64,000 nucleotides of DNA from Acanthopleura granulata (lineage: Eukaryota; Mollusca; Polyplacophora; Chitonida; Chitonidae). This document shows positions 37,241 to 50,949 of this stretch, piece by piece (within the stretch, counting starts at the first letter, position 1; the number at the start of each line of letters is the position of its first letter). The position numbers were made by a program, and so were the translations under genes. The DNA is taken from the NCBI GenBank assembly GCA_016165875.1, contig JABBOT010000001.1, positions 9,861,306 to 9,925,305 of the forward strand. Direction: 5' to 3'. The notes under the pieces were generated by a model. It saw nothing but the letters and a program-made list of their open reading frames with translations. It made no database searches and was not told the DNA's origin.

Positions 37241-40074
37241 AAAAGCGAAATGATATGCTAAAACTGTCTAATTTCTTAATCGCTATTTTCTGCTACACAC
37301 GAGAAATAAGCACCTCAACTCCATACCCGAACACTGCCTATATCCTATTTAATGAAATAATGTTATACATGTAAATGTATCAGACCTTAAATCACAATTC
37401 CTAGCTTTCACCAATAAGCACCACTTCACCTGTCCATACTCCACTTAAGTGAAAATACCTGTGATCCTGACAAAGTTACTGCATGAAGACTAACCACACA
37501 TCGCATCTATTACTGACATCCTATTAAATGAAAGGAAATAAGAAACTTCTAATAACAAATATTCCTTTGCACCCATGATAGCAACATTTTTTTATTTTAC
37601 GTCTGCAAGCAGGACACATGTTTTTGGAAAGGAATCTTTCTGTTATCGACTTTTATCAGAATCAAGTTATTTTTGTAGTTCACAGTTGTGCTTCTGAGCT
37701 GATCTAGATAGAGACACTGATTGGAAGAATAAAATTTGTACATGTTCACTGATATGCAAGGTATGTGAGAACTGCATGTCATACATATGTAGGGATAAAA
37801 ATTGTGTCCTGTGAGGAACTTGTAAAAAAAATTGCTGGTATTAGTCATACCAGACAGAGATAAGCAAGCTTCATGTCCTAAACTCTGGGTTTCTGTCATG
37901 GGTTCTCATTTTCAAAAACCAGATGGACTAAAAGCAAATTAAGCTCATAGAGAGCTGAAAAATCCCCCACAGGAATCAACTGAAATAACCTCTGGAAGTA
38001 GACACGATTTGGTCACATATACAGCTGGCATGTGTAATAGAGACAAGACAAGAGGCAATCTCCACTTCCTCTACCGCTGCTACTCATTAGCTCTTCATAT
38101 CTTATCAGTCATGCCTAGCTCTAATTAAGGGGCTTTTGAACCCAGTGTGTCCTGAATGGGGTAATAGGTAGGCTTGGCTAAGGAATTGGGCTGTCTGGAG
38201 GCCAGGCTTTCTCTAACTACACCTATAAGTGGCCAGTGACCCAGTAATGGATGTAGGCCAATCAATATCTCGATCTGCGGTGGCATAGTTCAGCCACATA
38301 GGACAATCAGGGGACCAATCAGATTCAAGTCGTCACGGTGACATAATATTGCCCACTCCTAGCAGGCACCCACTGTATCTGCAAACAGCCTAGAAGAGGA
38401 ATCTCACCTAAAGCAAGCACAATTTCCGAAAACCAAACACAATGGTATGACAAGCACTTCTTATTTACTTGATGGTTACCTCCATGGTCAAGAATTGCTC
38501 ATTTATCCATGTCTGCTGACTTGTATGGTCGTATGGGCACACAAAACCAGAATGCCCACAGCAAATTCACCAGGTGCCTGTCCCCAGGATCATGTAGCTA
38601 TCTTAGACTTAAGGCAGACTTAGTCTGAAGGTGTCGCATTATTCCAGAGCACAGATTTGAAACTGAACCCAAATTTTCATTTTTGTCATGATAGTCTAAG
38701 ATAAGTCTTGGTATTAAAATAAAATAGCTGCCATTTTAACATGGTAAACTGTTTTTAAGTTGAGACTAAGTTTCACTTAAGCCCAAGACAGCTTTGTGAT
38801 TCTGGGAACAGGGAAACCTCCTGATTTATAATTCCAACCAAATCAGCATGATCTGGATTCAATACTGCTAGCTCATTGGTCAGAGCGGCTTAGCTGAAGC
38901 AAGAACACTTTTTTCATATGAGCAAGAAAGTGCATGTTGATCAAAATCTAGGTAATTAGACATCTTCCTGTTGATGTTAACATTTATATCAACACATATT
39001 CTCTACCACGGTATCTTCTGGGCTTGATTTGTGGCTTATGGCTGGTTGATTTGCAAAATACCTGAGGTTCTCATTAACATTCTCATTTTCCATAGAAAAG
39101 TAACAGGACTTCATTAGATGTTCTGTATCTACACTACATGTATTTTTATGTCTTCTACAGGCAAAAAGAATGATGGAATCATTCAAATATCCTGATCAAT
39201 GGTTCACATGAAGAAAACTATTTTCCTCTATCAAGATTTGCATTTTTCTCACAGAAGTGAACCTTTTCCTAGTAACTTTTCACGAACTAAAGCAGTTTTC
39301 AGCCACATACTGTAGATTAACATTACATATGTACATGACAATGTTTTTTCTCCTAGAAGAGCAATATCTAAGCCATAATAAAAACTCTCTCTCCAGACTC
39401 ATTATGAGGGCTTCTATACCTACATGTATGCTATACATTAAAACAACTCAGACCATGTAAGATTCTATTCAGTTACAATTTTAAGCTAGGTTGAAATGAC
39501 AGAGTAGGAAAAAAAAAACAATTCACCAATTTGGCCTGCATAACTCTGAATGTTATAGGGGCTGACATTAATTAAACAGAGCCTGAGGGCGGGGAATGTT
39601 GCTGTGGTGTTCTATCAGAGGACCTCCCCGAATCCTATGGCTGCTGGGCATGCTAAAAAACAAGGCCATAATGAAGGCACAGAGAAAACTAATTCACATG
39701 CTGTAGGTTTTGTTCACAGCTGTACCTATCAGGCTAGCTGATGGATGCTATGGTTGACAAAAACTAACTCCACAGACAGACCTCATTGAAATATTCATCA
39801 AGCTGTCTAACACCAGCAGACATCTGTATCTAATTAGACAGCTATTATGTGAATTGTCATCCCTTACAGTGGAGAATTGCTTTACTTGTGCTTTGCTGTA
39901 ATAACACACCTTTGCTGCAAGCTAACATTAAATTTATAAAAGTGTATCCCTGTTACTTCAACAATGTGACAAACAGCAAAACTTATTTATTATTTGATTG
40001 ATGTCTTAATAGTAGAATCTCAAGAAAATTTATATTACATAAAAGATTGTATATGAATATATACATGAATATGC

Positions 40075-40355
40075 CTGGCAGTGTTGCCAAAGGAATAGCA
40101 ATCATTTCCTACAGTTTCAAGTTTCATACAGGTCTGTATATGTATGCACATACCTACATACATCAATAGTGCCAAAGGAACAGAAACCTGCAGTAGTTTC
40201 ATGTTTCATACAAGGTTGGCTGAATACACCTATATGTAACAATGATGTCAAAGGAGTAGAAACTACCTACAGCGCTTACATGTTAGCAAACAGTGTCACT
40301 CGAAGATTTGAAACCGTCTCCAGTAGTTTTATGTTAAACACATAAATACTCTTAC
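40075..40355. repeat. Degenerate ~75-90 bp tandem repeat
   Basis: Four units share the order GTGCCAAAGGAACAGAAACC, then AGTAGTTTCATGTTTCATAC. They begin near 40082, 40170, 40240 and 40290 with increasing divergence. Confidence 0.6.
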
Positions 40356-40401
40356 TAAAGGAGTAAAAGGGTGATTTGTAGGTTAATGGCCATAACATGT
40401 T

Positions 40402-40610
40402 GTTATTTATTTATTTATCTGATTGGTGTTTTACACGGCACTCAAGAATATTTCACTTATATGACAGCGACCAGCATTATGGTGGGAGGAAACCAGGCAG
40501 AGCCTGGATGGGGGAGAGGGGACCCACAACCATTCGCAGGTTGCTGGCAGACCTTCCCATGCATGGCTGGAGAGGAAGCCAGTATGAGCTGAACTTGAAC
40601 TCATAGCAAT
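40402..40610 (-). mobile_element. SINE copy, 5'-truncated
   Basis: This copy shares body and (TTTA)n tail with the SINE at 16115-16386: on the plus strand both contain ATTTCACTTATATGACAGC and a TTGCTGGCAG-type segment. The tRNA-like head stops at the B box (GAGTTCAAGTTC on the minus strand) and the A box is missing, the usual result of incomplete reverse transcription. A 108-bp tandem array begins about 40 bp away. Confidence 0.7.
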
Positions 40611-40648
40611 AAGATGTTTTTGAGTCAGAACAGCTATTGTATGTAATT

Positions 40649-41120
40649 ACACATAAGGTCGTCCAGAAATGCTATTGTGTGTGCAATACACATACCGTCA
40701 CTAGACATGAGATATGCACATTTTACAAGGCTGTTGGGCATGATGCCACTGACAATAAAATGTGTTGGTACCAGAAATCCTATTGCGTGTGCAATACACA
40801 TACCGTCACTAGACATGAGATATGCACATTTTACAAGGCTGTTGGGCATGATGCCACTGACAATAAAATGTGCTGGTACCAGAAATCCTATTGCGTGTGC
40901 AATACACATACGGTCACTAGACATGAGATGTGCACATTTTACAAGGCTGTTGGACATGAGGCCATTGACAATAAAATGTGCTGATGCAAGAAATGCTATT
41001 GCGTGTGCAATACACATACGGTGACTAGACATGAGATGTGTACATTTTACAAGGCTGTTGGACATGAGGCCATTGACAATAAAATGTGCTGATGCAAGAA
41101 AGGCTATTGCACGTGCAATA
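40649..41120. repeat. 108-bp tandem repeat, about 4 copies
   Basis: The word AGAAATNCTATTG recurs at 40665, 40773, 40881 and 40989, with a variant at 41097, each exactly 108 bp apart. Because 108 is divisible by three, several frames stay open through the array on both strands, giving apparent 115- to 175-codon ORFs with a 36-residue period. No start context or splice context supports expression. The array directly follows the truncated SINE. Confidence 0.95.
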
Positions 41121-42800
41121 CATGCCTTGCTCGTCATTCTCTGTCTCATTCTCCGTCTCATTCCAATCTTTTCAATGAGCGCGTACTGTTTGCCATTTAT
41201 TGAGAAGTGATATCTCTACACTTCGTGAATCAAAGACCCTACTAAAAAGCTGTTACATCGAGAATCTGTTAACTATTAAAGATGAATGATTCCAGATATG
41301 AATTATGAGCTGTGATAAGTGGCTGAGTAAGCTCTACCGGCTGAAGCATCTTGGGAAATGACAGAGATTCCATGTAAACTGCTAGGATGTCTGGAATCAT
41401 CGCAGATAATCACAGGCTGTTAAACCAGTCATAATCCTGAACTGTATCTATAACAGTCTATTAAATGTGGTACGAAATCTAATCTAGGTGTATCACATAG
41501 TCTTGCTGATAAAACCTCAGCTCTCTACAAAAACTTCTCAAAACAAGTGACAGTTAAGAATGCTAGCAGATGATAGCAGATGTTGCCACAGTGACTTTTT
41601 TCACCACAGGAAAAAAAATGATTTCTTGTTTTTTGATAGTTTTACATTAATAGCCCTACCTGTTTTATAAACAGTCTGAACATTTGCTGCACCTGAAGAT
41701 GTATCTGGAGATTGCTGAATAATTCATGTCTTTAGATAAACCGATAGTATTGAATCTGACAGTGTGATAATGAATGACGCAGTTGTATTATAAAGGGCTC
41801 CCGCCAGGAAGATCCATATTGCTGCACTGAAGGGAATTATCACACAACAGCATTGAGGTTTAGGTTTTAATGCACACTGAAATCTGCCAGGAAGGTGACA
41901 CTGACAGTGTCAAAGGTGCGAACATTGTAACACAGTAGTGATCACAGAAACACATGTGTTTCATTGAGGTATTGAGTCATCATCCCTCTGAGGGACCAAG
42001 TGGAAAACAGCCAGGGAGCCAGGCTGGAGTGTGTGTAGGAGAAGCTACATCCTGGTATATCCTGTAAACACAGTGTGCACAGAGAAGCCAAGTCTGCCTG
42101 ACATGAACAAAACATCCTAGTCTCGGGGCACTTCATCAAGGCCAGAAAAATCCATGAGGCTGTGTTATAAAGCAGAACTTACCCTCAGAGAGCTGGCAAA
42201 TTGATCCACAAGGTGTCAGAGATTCCAGTATGACCGCATAATAAGGGTAGGGAATCATAGTAATGGAGACTCAGAGAGCCTTAGCCCCCCACCCCCCCCC
42301 CACACACACATAACTACACCTTACCTACACAGCCCTGATACATCTCCCCTCATGTAACATGTCTATATGATTCCCAATCTATTGCCGGCCAGCACTGGCT
42401 GGGCAGGGAAAGTGGTAGTCACAAAATGGCAGACAGTGTGGTGGAGGCGTGATAAGGTTACAAGCTACACCTGAGGTGGCACCCTACTCCAATCACAGTA
42501 ATGTAGTAACTGACATATGAAGGGAGGGAATGTGACCAATGCCAGCAGGCGGCTGGCTGGCTCTGTGACTGGTCAGGGTGTATATTAATCAGTCTACAGT
42601 CAGTCACAGATCTGTAACACAGCACCCACCAGCCATTACATCCAGTCCCTGCCAGCCGGCAGTGGGTCTGATAACCAGTCAGTTACCCACTCTCTGCCCC
42701 ACTCCCCCTCGGTCCCACCACCAGCTGCAGCCTTCCCTCCAGGTGCCAGAGTTAAGGTGACTTTAAGGACAGGCTAAGGACAGTGTTGAAAATGGCTTAC

Positions 42801-42878
42801 CTTCACCGGCCTGACGTCCACATAGTGATAAGGGTAAGGATAGCCGGCCCTGTCCAGCATCAGAGGGTAGGCATACAT
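42801..42878 (-). CDS. First coding exon, Tyr/Pro-rich N-terminus
   Basis: The minus strand reads an ATG followed by 26 sense codons ending exactly at a donor (CCGGTGAAG|gtaagcc), so the exon ends in phase 0. The peptide begins MYAYPLM and contains a GYPYPYHY stretch, then ends VRPVK. An in-frame TGA lies about 50 nt upstream and there is no pyrimidine-rich acceptor before the ATG. This supports a true initiation exon rather than an internal one. The flanking 42.54-43.03 kb is richer in G+C than its surroundings, consistent with a promoter-proximal region, although no TATA box or initiator is identified. The product was not recognised. Confidence 0.5.
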
Positions 42879-45800
42879 GATAGGCAGGCCTCTGATACAC
42901 ACTGTATTATCTACACTTTCTCCTCAGGATCGGGACTCTCACCCACAGCTGTGCCTCTGTCTTATCTCAGGGGTTCTAACCAGGTCAGCTTAAGGCAAAC
43001 TCAAGGCCACCAGCATGAAACTCCAGTCACTACTTCAAGCTCCTCTCAACAAGCTTATCACCTGAACTCCATAAGCTATATCCTACAAATACCCAGTCAA
43101 TTTTCACCTTCACTGAAGACTAAGAGTGCGCTGTAAATTGCCTTTGTGATCAGTAGGCTATTCCGACCTTTAGGATATTCACATACAGCTATGTGTATAC
43201 CCAGGTAAACCAGTTCCGGGATAGCTGGCAATTAAAACACACCGTACAGCTTGAATTACAGTACAAGAAGCCACAAATCGTTGGCTGCTTTATAAAAACA
43301 ATAGCTGCTTCACTGAAATCTACCCTGCTAATAAAATCCTACACAAGTCCCTTGAGGTTTAGACTCAGAGGCAGAATACATTGAAACATATGAACACATC
43401 ACACAGAGGGGAACATCCCAATTAAAAACCAACCAATCAGATTTTAGCTCTGGTGACCTAATTAAATACAGACTGTGACATTTTTAATCTTGGAACATGT
43501 TACCATGATTTTCCAAACGAGGTTACATATTAGAACAGTATGTCGTGAAAATTATGAAAATATAAGAGGGGACTTTAACATTACCCACAAGTAAACACTA
43601 TAGTCTGGAGCTGTTAATAAGCAGGTTAGAGAATTACAGCAATCATTATCTACATGACATGAACGATGAGGTCCTCAAGACTGGGACACGGCTCCTAATA
43701 CACAAATAGGGTCTTCATTAACACACTATTCTTTATACCCACCATTCGCGCTTTGTTTAACTCCTATTACATTTCACGGCACAATGAACACCACGAAAAA
43801 GATATTATTTCCTCTCATTAATGCACATTGTCTAATAATTAGTCAGTTACCTGTCTTAAATAATTCAGCGTCGCCTGTTGCACACATAAGAGAAGACAGA
43901 GGGAAATACTTTCCCTAAACATTTAGGTAAATAAAAGTAATAAAAATTTCATTTCATCTGCCATTTCTAAAAACTGAATATAACACATACATGGTTACAT
44001 ATGTATAAATGTTGTAGTGTAAGCATGTTAGGTTTACTTTAAGTGGGTATGGTAATTTCGAAGATTTCTGATTCAGTTATTTCAGGATCTGGCATACAAG
44101 TATATCCTCTGTGATACTAGCTACAAAACACTTACATATTACATTTTTATAACAATAGAAACCTTTATTCTCCTATCAGTGTGTATATATATGAATAACA
44201 GCAAGCCACGTACCAACATCTGATAATGTGCTACATGTAGCTTTCTGAAGGATTCATCACAGAAACAGTAACAGCAGAGAAATCAGAGGAGTAGACAAAA
44301 TGCACACAGTCAACTTGAAGTTCTACTTAAATCATCAACTTAAAACACTGTAAATAAATGATGATGATATATCTAAAATCCCTACAGAATTGTAAAAGTC
44401 AATTCTCATACTATACTGAACATCTCCAAATTATAAAACATGTGAAAACACAATAAGGTGTAGAATTGCCAAAACTTTACAATCAGAATTTGCAAACAGT
44501 TACTATTTTTTCTCCGCATGTTGGTTTTATGGTTTATTATTATTATCTTACATGACTTCATTGCATCTTTACTTTTTCTTTTTTATATCTCTTTCACCAC
44601 ATCCTATGGAATGAGTGAAATATGAGTTTACAAGTGTCAAGCAGATCGCCTGGGTTAGCAATGTGGTCAATGGGAAGAGATGCTCATGGCCTTGCAAATT
44701 CTTCATCTCCATCAAGGGTGCTCAAGACAAAGTCTTCAATCAAGGCACGAAATCGGCCTGGCATTCAGCTTTCCTTACAATTGAAGGGACATGGTACGTA
44801 TTCTTTAGCCAAAAATAGGCTGGACCGAATAAACAGACCCATGAGACACCTGGTTCTTCAGATTAAGTATTGACTTTAATCAATAGTGCCTTAATTGATG
44901 AGTGACCCTGGCTAGACGAAGGTACCGGTAGTAGGATAGCTCAACAAACCCAGGGGAAATGTCCCTGACCCTGAAGGTTATGGCTGGATCCTGAAACCAG
45001 GGGCAAGGCCACTAGGATTAGTGCTGTGTTCACATAGGATAAAGTGTAAAAATAAAAATTTAATCATCTGAAAAATTCCCTGACAGGTAATACAGAGGGT
45101 TTTGGCTGGATCCTGAGACCATGGACAGGAACCAAACTTTAATTCATGTTCCACGCCAGGAAACATCACAGTTCTGGTTAGATTTCAGACAGGGGTGTAT
45201 GGGGGAGAACAAAACCCAAATGTACATCACAATCTGAAGCTGGGAAATGTTACTTTCTCTATTTGGAGGGAGAACTGTATGTTCAGACCCTCATAAAGTA
45301 AACAAATACAACCTTCAAATAAAGCTAGTACACCCTATATTGAAGACGGATTCCAATAACAAATTTCCAGTACAAGAGCACCTATATCTACTGCTGCTCT
45401 CTCCCTCCCCCTTGCCTTAGCTGTAACAGATCAATTACAGTAACTGAACTTGCCAATTACCATTCCTTCAGCAAATAAATCATGGTGTCGTAAGTACTTG
45501 GATTCTTAGGTGTGCTGGGAGTGCTAAGAACAGTTGTCAGGGGCACCAACACATTGCCATCCATGGCTCTGCCCAATACAGACTGTCCATATACCTTAGA
45601 AAAACTCCTTTCCCATCATTCCATGTATTACAAAAGACCTCTCTTTACACTTACCATATAATTAGATCATTTAGCGACTACACCTTGTAATCTTACCTTC
45701 ACTTGACAGGCATCAAGTCCGAATTACAGACATCATTCACCACAAGAGTAGAATGTTTACATGACCAATCATAAATCCTGCCTTATAGGTTTCACTTAAA

Positions 45801-47856
45801 TGTCAACAAGATCCACGACCATCTATGACATAAACATCATCAATTTTCCATCTCCTCACATATGAAGATTAATGCCAGGTTATATATCTTTTCCCACTGG
45901 ATCTAGTGGATATATGCAAGAGCTGCCGAGCCGCACTATCCTCTCCCCCACCCCCAAAGCAGCTGTGCCATCTCCCAATATGTGGACATATACACACACA
46001 GCAGTAAAGCAAGGCGACCATCATGCCCTGCTAACAAACAGGGGAGAGTAAAATGTGTGAGCAAACAGTGACAGAGCCCCCATCTCGGCTCCACCATGGA
46101 GCAGTGTAATGCTCCACCATGCTCAACCATCCAGACTTAATTGGAGGCACCATCCTTCTAACACCTTGAACGTGTTCCTCTGTCGCATTCTCAAACATCC
46201 GCTGGCCACCAGGCCTCTGTTGGCTTTCCCGCAAGCCCCTCGCCTAAAGATTAGGCCTTCTGTGTCAGGATTCCACCCCAATCCTTTGTCAACTAAGCAA
46301 CAATACAGGAAGGGGGCACAACCTCTTAACCTTTTCACTCCCAATCTCCCCTTCAAAAGAGGTGTCAGCAAAATGGTTTGACTTTTCACATAATCAACAC
46401 TAACCATGTTTCACCATAGGCATTCGCTGGTATATTTTAACAAATTTCTTACCATACAGTGATATACTTTTACTTTTCTTACCATGTTTTTTCAACTCTT
46501 AGAGTAATATTTATAAGTTTTCTTAAACATGAATTAATATTTCTTCCTCATAGGATTCCCCACACTACTGAACAAGAGTGTTTTAGGTATCCCAGTCAAG
46601 CAATAGCACATAATGTCCTACTTGTACATCAGCCTGAATGCTCCCTAGATTAACAATCACAATGTCAATCAGGCAGAAGAAAAGTCGGCCATGTTATCAA
46701 CAGAGCCGTAAAACCAGCCCAGAGAAAATGAGCCTTGTAAACAATGAGGCAAATTTAGACAAATAGCTGTGTGTTTACAGGATCAACAAAGCACCTAGGC
46801 AAGCTGTTTGCTCTCCTTCATCACAGTAAAAATCCCCCCAGATCTTGTCAAACGCTTTCAAATCAGCAGAATAAAAGGAATAGTGTAAAGTGTATCTTCT
46901 AAACAAGGCCCTTGCCAACTAAATATGATTTCAATACCACAAACAAATCAAATTCAAATGTGACAAAAATAAAGTTAGAAAGAAAATAAAATCCAACTCC
47001 TCTAATGAAAAGAATTAAATAACAATCGCTTTGGTGATTTAAGTGGTGCTCACAGGAACCCTTCTGAAAAGCACTTACAGACAATGATACAACTGAAATC
47101 AACCATAAAGTTATGAGAAATTGTGCCTGCTTCCCCACGGACGACAGGCCAACTGTTAACTGTTGTCGCTGAGTCAGACTGTAAGATGAATAACCAGAAG
47201 CTGATTACACAAGCGTACGAAAACCTTACCAGAAAACAAAACAAGCAATCAGCTATGACACAAAGTAAAACATCAATTAACAAACACAATCAATGAACCA
47301 ACACAATCTTCAATTTCATCTGTAAAATCTTTCTTTTCTTTATGATGGAATAACAAACCACAGAAAGATCATTTATAACACTTCAAATGGCATAGCAAGT
47401 TTTAATATCATGCATGGATTCAGAACAGGAAAGCTCAGAGTATGATAACAGTTTTATATGTGAAGGACATCAAATGAACTGAGGTAGCTGGTATTTCTAC
47501 ACTGCTTCCACACAAATATACGTTCCTTAAATCTTTAATAGCAAATAGTGAAATCTACAGGAGGCTAGGGTATAGGTACATACAGACCAACTTACACATA
47601 CCTGTGCACCTCTCTCTTTAACCCTGAATATTTTTTACCCGTCACATATCTACTATTTGGACAGCATTAGACCAAAAATATGGGATTTCTCCTTCTCTGA
47701 TATATGCTCAAAGACAACAGTCTAGGTCAATAAATGCAAATTCATCCCTTTATCTATCCAGCTCTTAGTAGATGCACCATGCTAACAGAAACCTTCTTTC
47801 TGGGTCATTACCACAGCTAACTTACAAGCTCTCCTAAAAACAAACGTAATGCAGAA
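42879..47856. other. Upstream region of the candidate gene
   Basis: The first few hundred bases upstream of the ATG probably contain 5' UTR and promoter, but I see no clear TATA box or initiator. Farther upstream is AT-rich, with overlapping frames at 46.1-46.4 kb on both strands that look fortuitous. Confidence 0.35.
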
Positions 47857-48493
47857 CCACATGTACACATCCAGATCAAAAACAGTCCACATGTACACAT
47901 GCAGATCAAAAACAGTCCACATGTACACATCCAGATCAAAAACAGTCCACATGTACACATCCAGATCAAAAACAGTCCACATGTACACATCCAAATCAAA
48001 AACAGTCCACATGTACACATGCAGATCAAAAACAGTCCACATGTACACATCCAGATCAAAAACAGTCCACATGTACACATCCAAATCAAAAACAGTCCAC
48101 ATGTACACATCCAAATCAAAAACAGTCCACATGTACACATCCAGATCAAAAAAGGTCCACATGTACACATCCAGATCAAAAACAGTCCACATATACACAT
48201 CCAGATCAAAAACAGTCCACATGTACACATCCAGATCAAAAACAGTCCACATGTACACATCCAGATTAAAAACAGTCCACATGTACACATCCAGATCAAA
48301 AACCGTCCACATGTACACATCCAGATCAAAAACAGTCCACATGTACACATCCAAATCAAAAACAGTCCACATGTACACATCCAGATCAAAAACAGTCCAC
48401 ATGTACACATCCAAATCAAAAACAGTCCACATGTACACATCCAAATCAAAAACAGTCCACATGTACACATCCAGATCAAAAACAGTCCACATG
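47857..48493. repeat. 30-bp minisatellite, about 21 copies
   Basis: Strict 30-bp units (CACATGTACACATCCAGATC then AAAAACAGTC) run with almost no length change. Single-base variants are mostly ccaGatc/ccaAatc and ccag/gcag. As 30 is a multiple of three, stop-free frames run through on both strands: the minus strand gives a 257-codon ORF repeating MWTVFDLDVY and a 238-codon ORF repeating CGLFLIWMCT. The high identity implies recent expansion. Non-coding is the simplest reading. Confidence 0.97.
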
Positions 48494-50949
48494 ATTGGCT
48501 CTGAATGAACAGACCTGGAAAAACTCTTAGCATCTAAATCTGGTTTGTCGATCACGGAAAGACACGCAAGTTTATCACAGAGTAATTAACACCTACACAA
48601 AATATCTCCCGGAAGAATCTCCAAAGTCAGCCAACCATAACAACATAAGTCAGGTTGACAGCATACCCTTCACACAAAACCCAGTCATCTTGTATTTTTT
48701 GTTCTTTTTGAAGCTGCAGTCAAGTGTGAAAATTATAATATGGAGGCAAAGTTAATCAACTTTCATGGCAGTGTTTACATACAAACAAGTTGGCTAGGCG
48801 AGCGTTAATGAGGTGGGTAATTTATGTGATCTGTGTTCCTCTAACAACCTCTTGCTATTACATATGTTCGCTTATCATGGATCAAAGGAACAAGCGTGCG
48901 AACTAATCTGAATGTGAGACAAACTATTATTGACACTGATTAATAAAACTTACAAACACCTGTCTCCAGGGATATAAAGGCTGAGACCAGGCATCAGAAT
49001 TCCTGGATGTCAGCAGGTTTCTGATTCAACTGTGTTCCACTGAGCATGTCAAAGAGTGAGAAAAGTTTCCACAGCGCATCCAGGTCCATCACTAAAATAC
49101 AGACACAATCTCATGCATGTTCATTTCCAAATAGCTCTGTTCCTAACCCAGGCAATGCAGGCCAACCAATGCTGAAGCCATGTATCCAAGCTTGAGACTA
49201 TATTGAATGCATGTACTAAAATTGTTGCAATGAACCAATCTCCCCATTCCTTATGATCATGTAATTTGCATATCAGTATTTCAGCCTTCAGAAATGAAAT
49301 CATTTAAGAAAGCAAACTACAAGTATGTTGCTTGTCTTAGATACAAGTTATACCTTTCATTAAGTATTGATTAACATCCTGAATGACTTACATTCCTTCA
49401 CTGAAGAACAGTGCAACGGTTCTACTATAGAAGTTCAATTCCAGCATAATTAACAGATTTGTGTCCTAAGGTGCCTTCTGGTAAGAATTAGTTTGAATTA
49501 TTTAGTTCTTTCTGGATGCTAACGATTTTCTTCATGGAAAAAAAAATTAACTGCAAGAGGATGTTGATTTTTCTGAGGTTTCCTGTAGTAGGATGGCATG
49601 TATGGACACTGACTTGGTTGCTAATCTATGTTGTATGTCTGGTGTCCTGAGCAGACTTCACAGTCAGCACAATACATCAACACCCACCAGGGACACAGAC
49701 CATTCAGCTCATAAACGGAAACCTCTTCAAGACCAAGGTTATCAATAAGAGAAAAAATGAATATCCGTAATTTAAAACCTGGCAACAGCTATATATAGCT
49801 CAGCTCTGGCTGTAGCCACCAGGCATTTTCTAGCTACAGTAACTGTCCTCTCACATACATGGCTTCAAAAGTGGAGTGGACATAAAACAGGAAACACACA
49901 GAAATAAGCGAGATGCTGGCAGTCTAACACCATCCAGTGAAAAACATGAAACAGGCAAGACATCCAACATTCTCAGAAGAGAAACATGCAGACATTGTTT
50001 GATCTAGATGAAGTCAGCATTTCTCTAATTTCAACATCACACCATACCTTCGATGCTGTATTTTAAGCTTCTGTTTTATGTATTTTATTTTGTACAATGC
50101 TGAGTATCAGTGCAATATAATGATAGGTTCACACATGTGGATATTCATGACGAAACGCCATCCAATCTACATGTAGCACTATTACATTAGCATGTTATTT
50201 AATTAGAGAATTCTCACTTCTTCCTGGCCAAATCTCCTTATCAGCAAACTGGAAGACTGACTCAATACCACAGCCATATCCAACACATGTATTCCTATAC
50301 CTGAAGACGCTGATTTCGAGAAAAGTACAGGAACAGGCACTGCAATGGGCTTACACAGATGGTTGGCTTCTCAGTGTAACTCTGCAAAATGTAAACAGCC
50401 TATTTCATAGCTACTACATCCTGTAAATTTATATTATAAAGTCAATGCACGAATTAAGGCTAATAAATGTACAGAGACTGGTGCCCATCACAAGTCTCTC
50501 AGCACAGCCAGATAAACATGATGACAGCATGGACTTCTGTCACAGAAATATGTTGAGTCATTAACATCTGTTACCAACAGTTACATACACCTCATAAATG
50601 TCAGTACTTATTCTACCATACAAATATACCAATGTGAGACTTTTCGGGAAACTCAATACAGTTATGCTGCATTGTACACCTTTATTCTACATAACAGGGC
50701 TGTGTTGTCTTCCATGCAAGATTTGTTTTTTTTTATACCCCTTTCAACCTGGTTTCAACTGTGTCCCCAACACATAACTTATATACAAGTAGCAACATAT
50801 GATCAAATCTGTAGTTCTGTCTAATTTAAATATAGGCTTTTATGACAGTGTGAGCCCACAACATTCCGGCAATTTTTAAGACAACTTTAATTTTTATAGC
50901 TATGTGATAATGTCTTACACTTGAGGCTCTTTTGTATGAGTGTCCCATA

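Larger units (their letters stand above)
37241..42800. other. Presumed first intron, 5' part
   Basis: Holds the degenerate 75-90 bp repeat, the truncated SINE and the 108-bp array. A C-run with CA repeat lies at 42284-42310. A strong minus-strand donor near 42182 (CTCTGAGG|gtaagttc) has no clear acceptor or open exon. Confidence 0.45.
17511..42878 (-). other. Candidate long-intron gene, unrecognised family
   Basis: Several short minus-strand exon candidates have GT/AG boundaries and compatible reading phases. The first holds the start codon (42801-42878). The best internal exons are 21425-21483 and 17511-17570. Joining these three leaves the frame open: the first ends in phase 0, the second runs 0 to 2, the third 2 to 2. 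The predicted N-terminus is rich in Tyr and Pro and then becomes Arg/Asp/Ser-rich. That style is common at disordered N-termini of RNA-binding proteins and transcription factors, but no domain is visible and I do not recognise the family. Introns would be 4-21 kb. Other candidate cassettes lie between these exons. Gene end and total exon count are unknown. Transcript data would be needed to confirm the joins. Confidence 0.5.

Noticed and set aside
40634..41161. 175-codon ORF with 36-residue repeats
   Set aside because: Same artefact from a 108-bp unit; three overlapping frames on two strands are open.
42170..42260. Exon ending at the strong minus-strand donor near 42182
   Set aside because: No acceptor with a pyrimidine tract and no clear open frame upstream.
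46109..46407. Overlapping 90- and 94-codon ORFs on opposite strands
   Set aside because: Mutually antisense frames of similar quality indicate chance openness.
47857..48493. CRISPR array
   Set aside because: Units are directly contiguous with no unique spacers, no cas genes, and the genome context is eukaryotic.
47782..48555. 257- and 238-codon ORFs repeating decapeptides
   Set aside because: They arise because the 30-bp unit has no stop in several frames; frames on both strands are open, so not called as genes.
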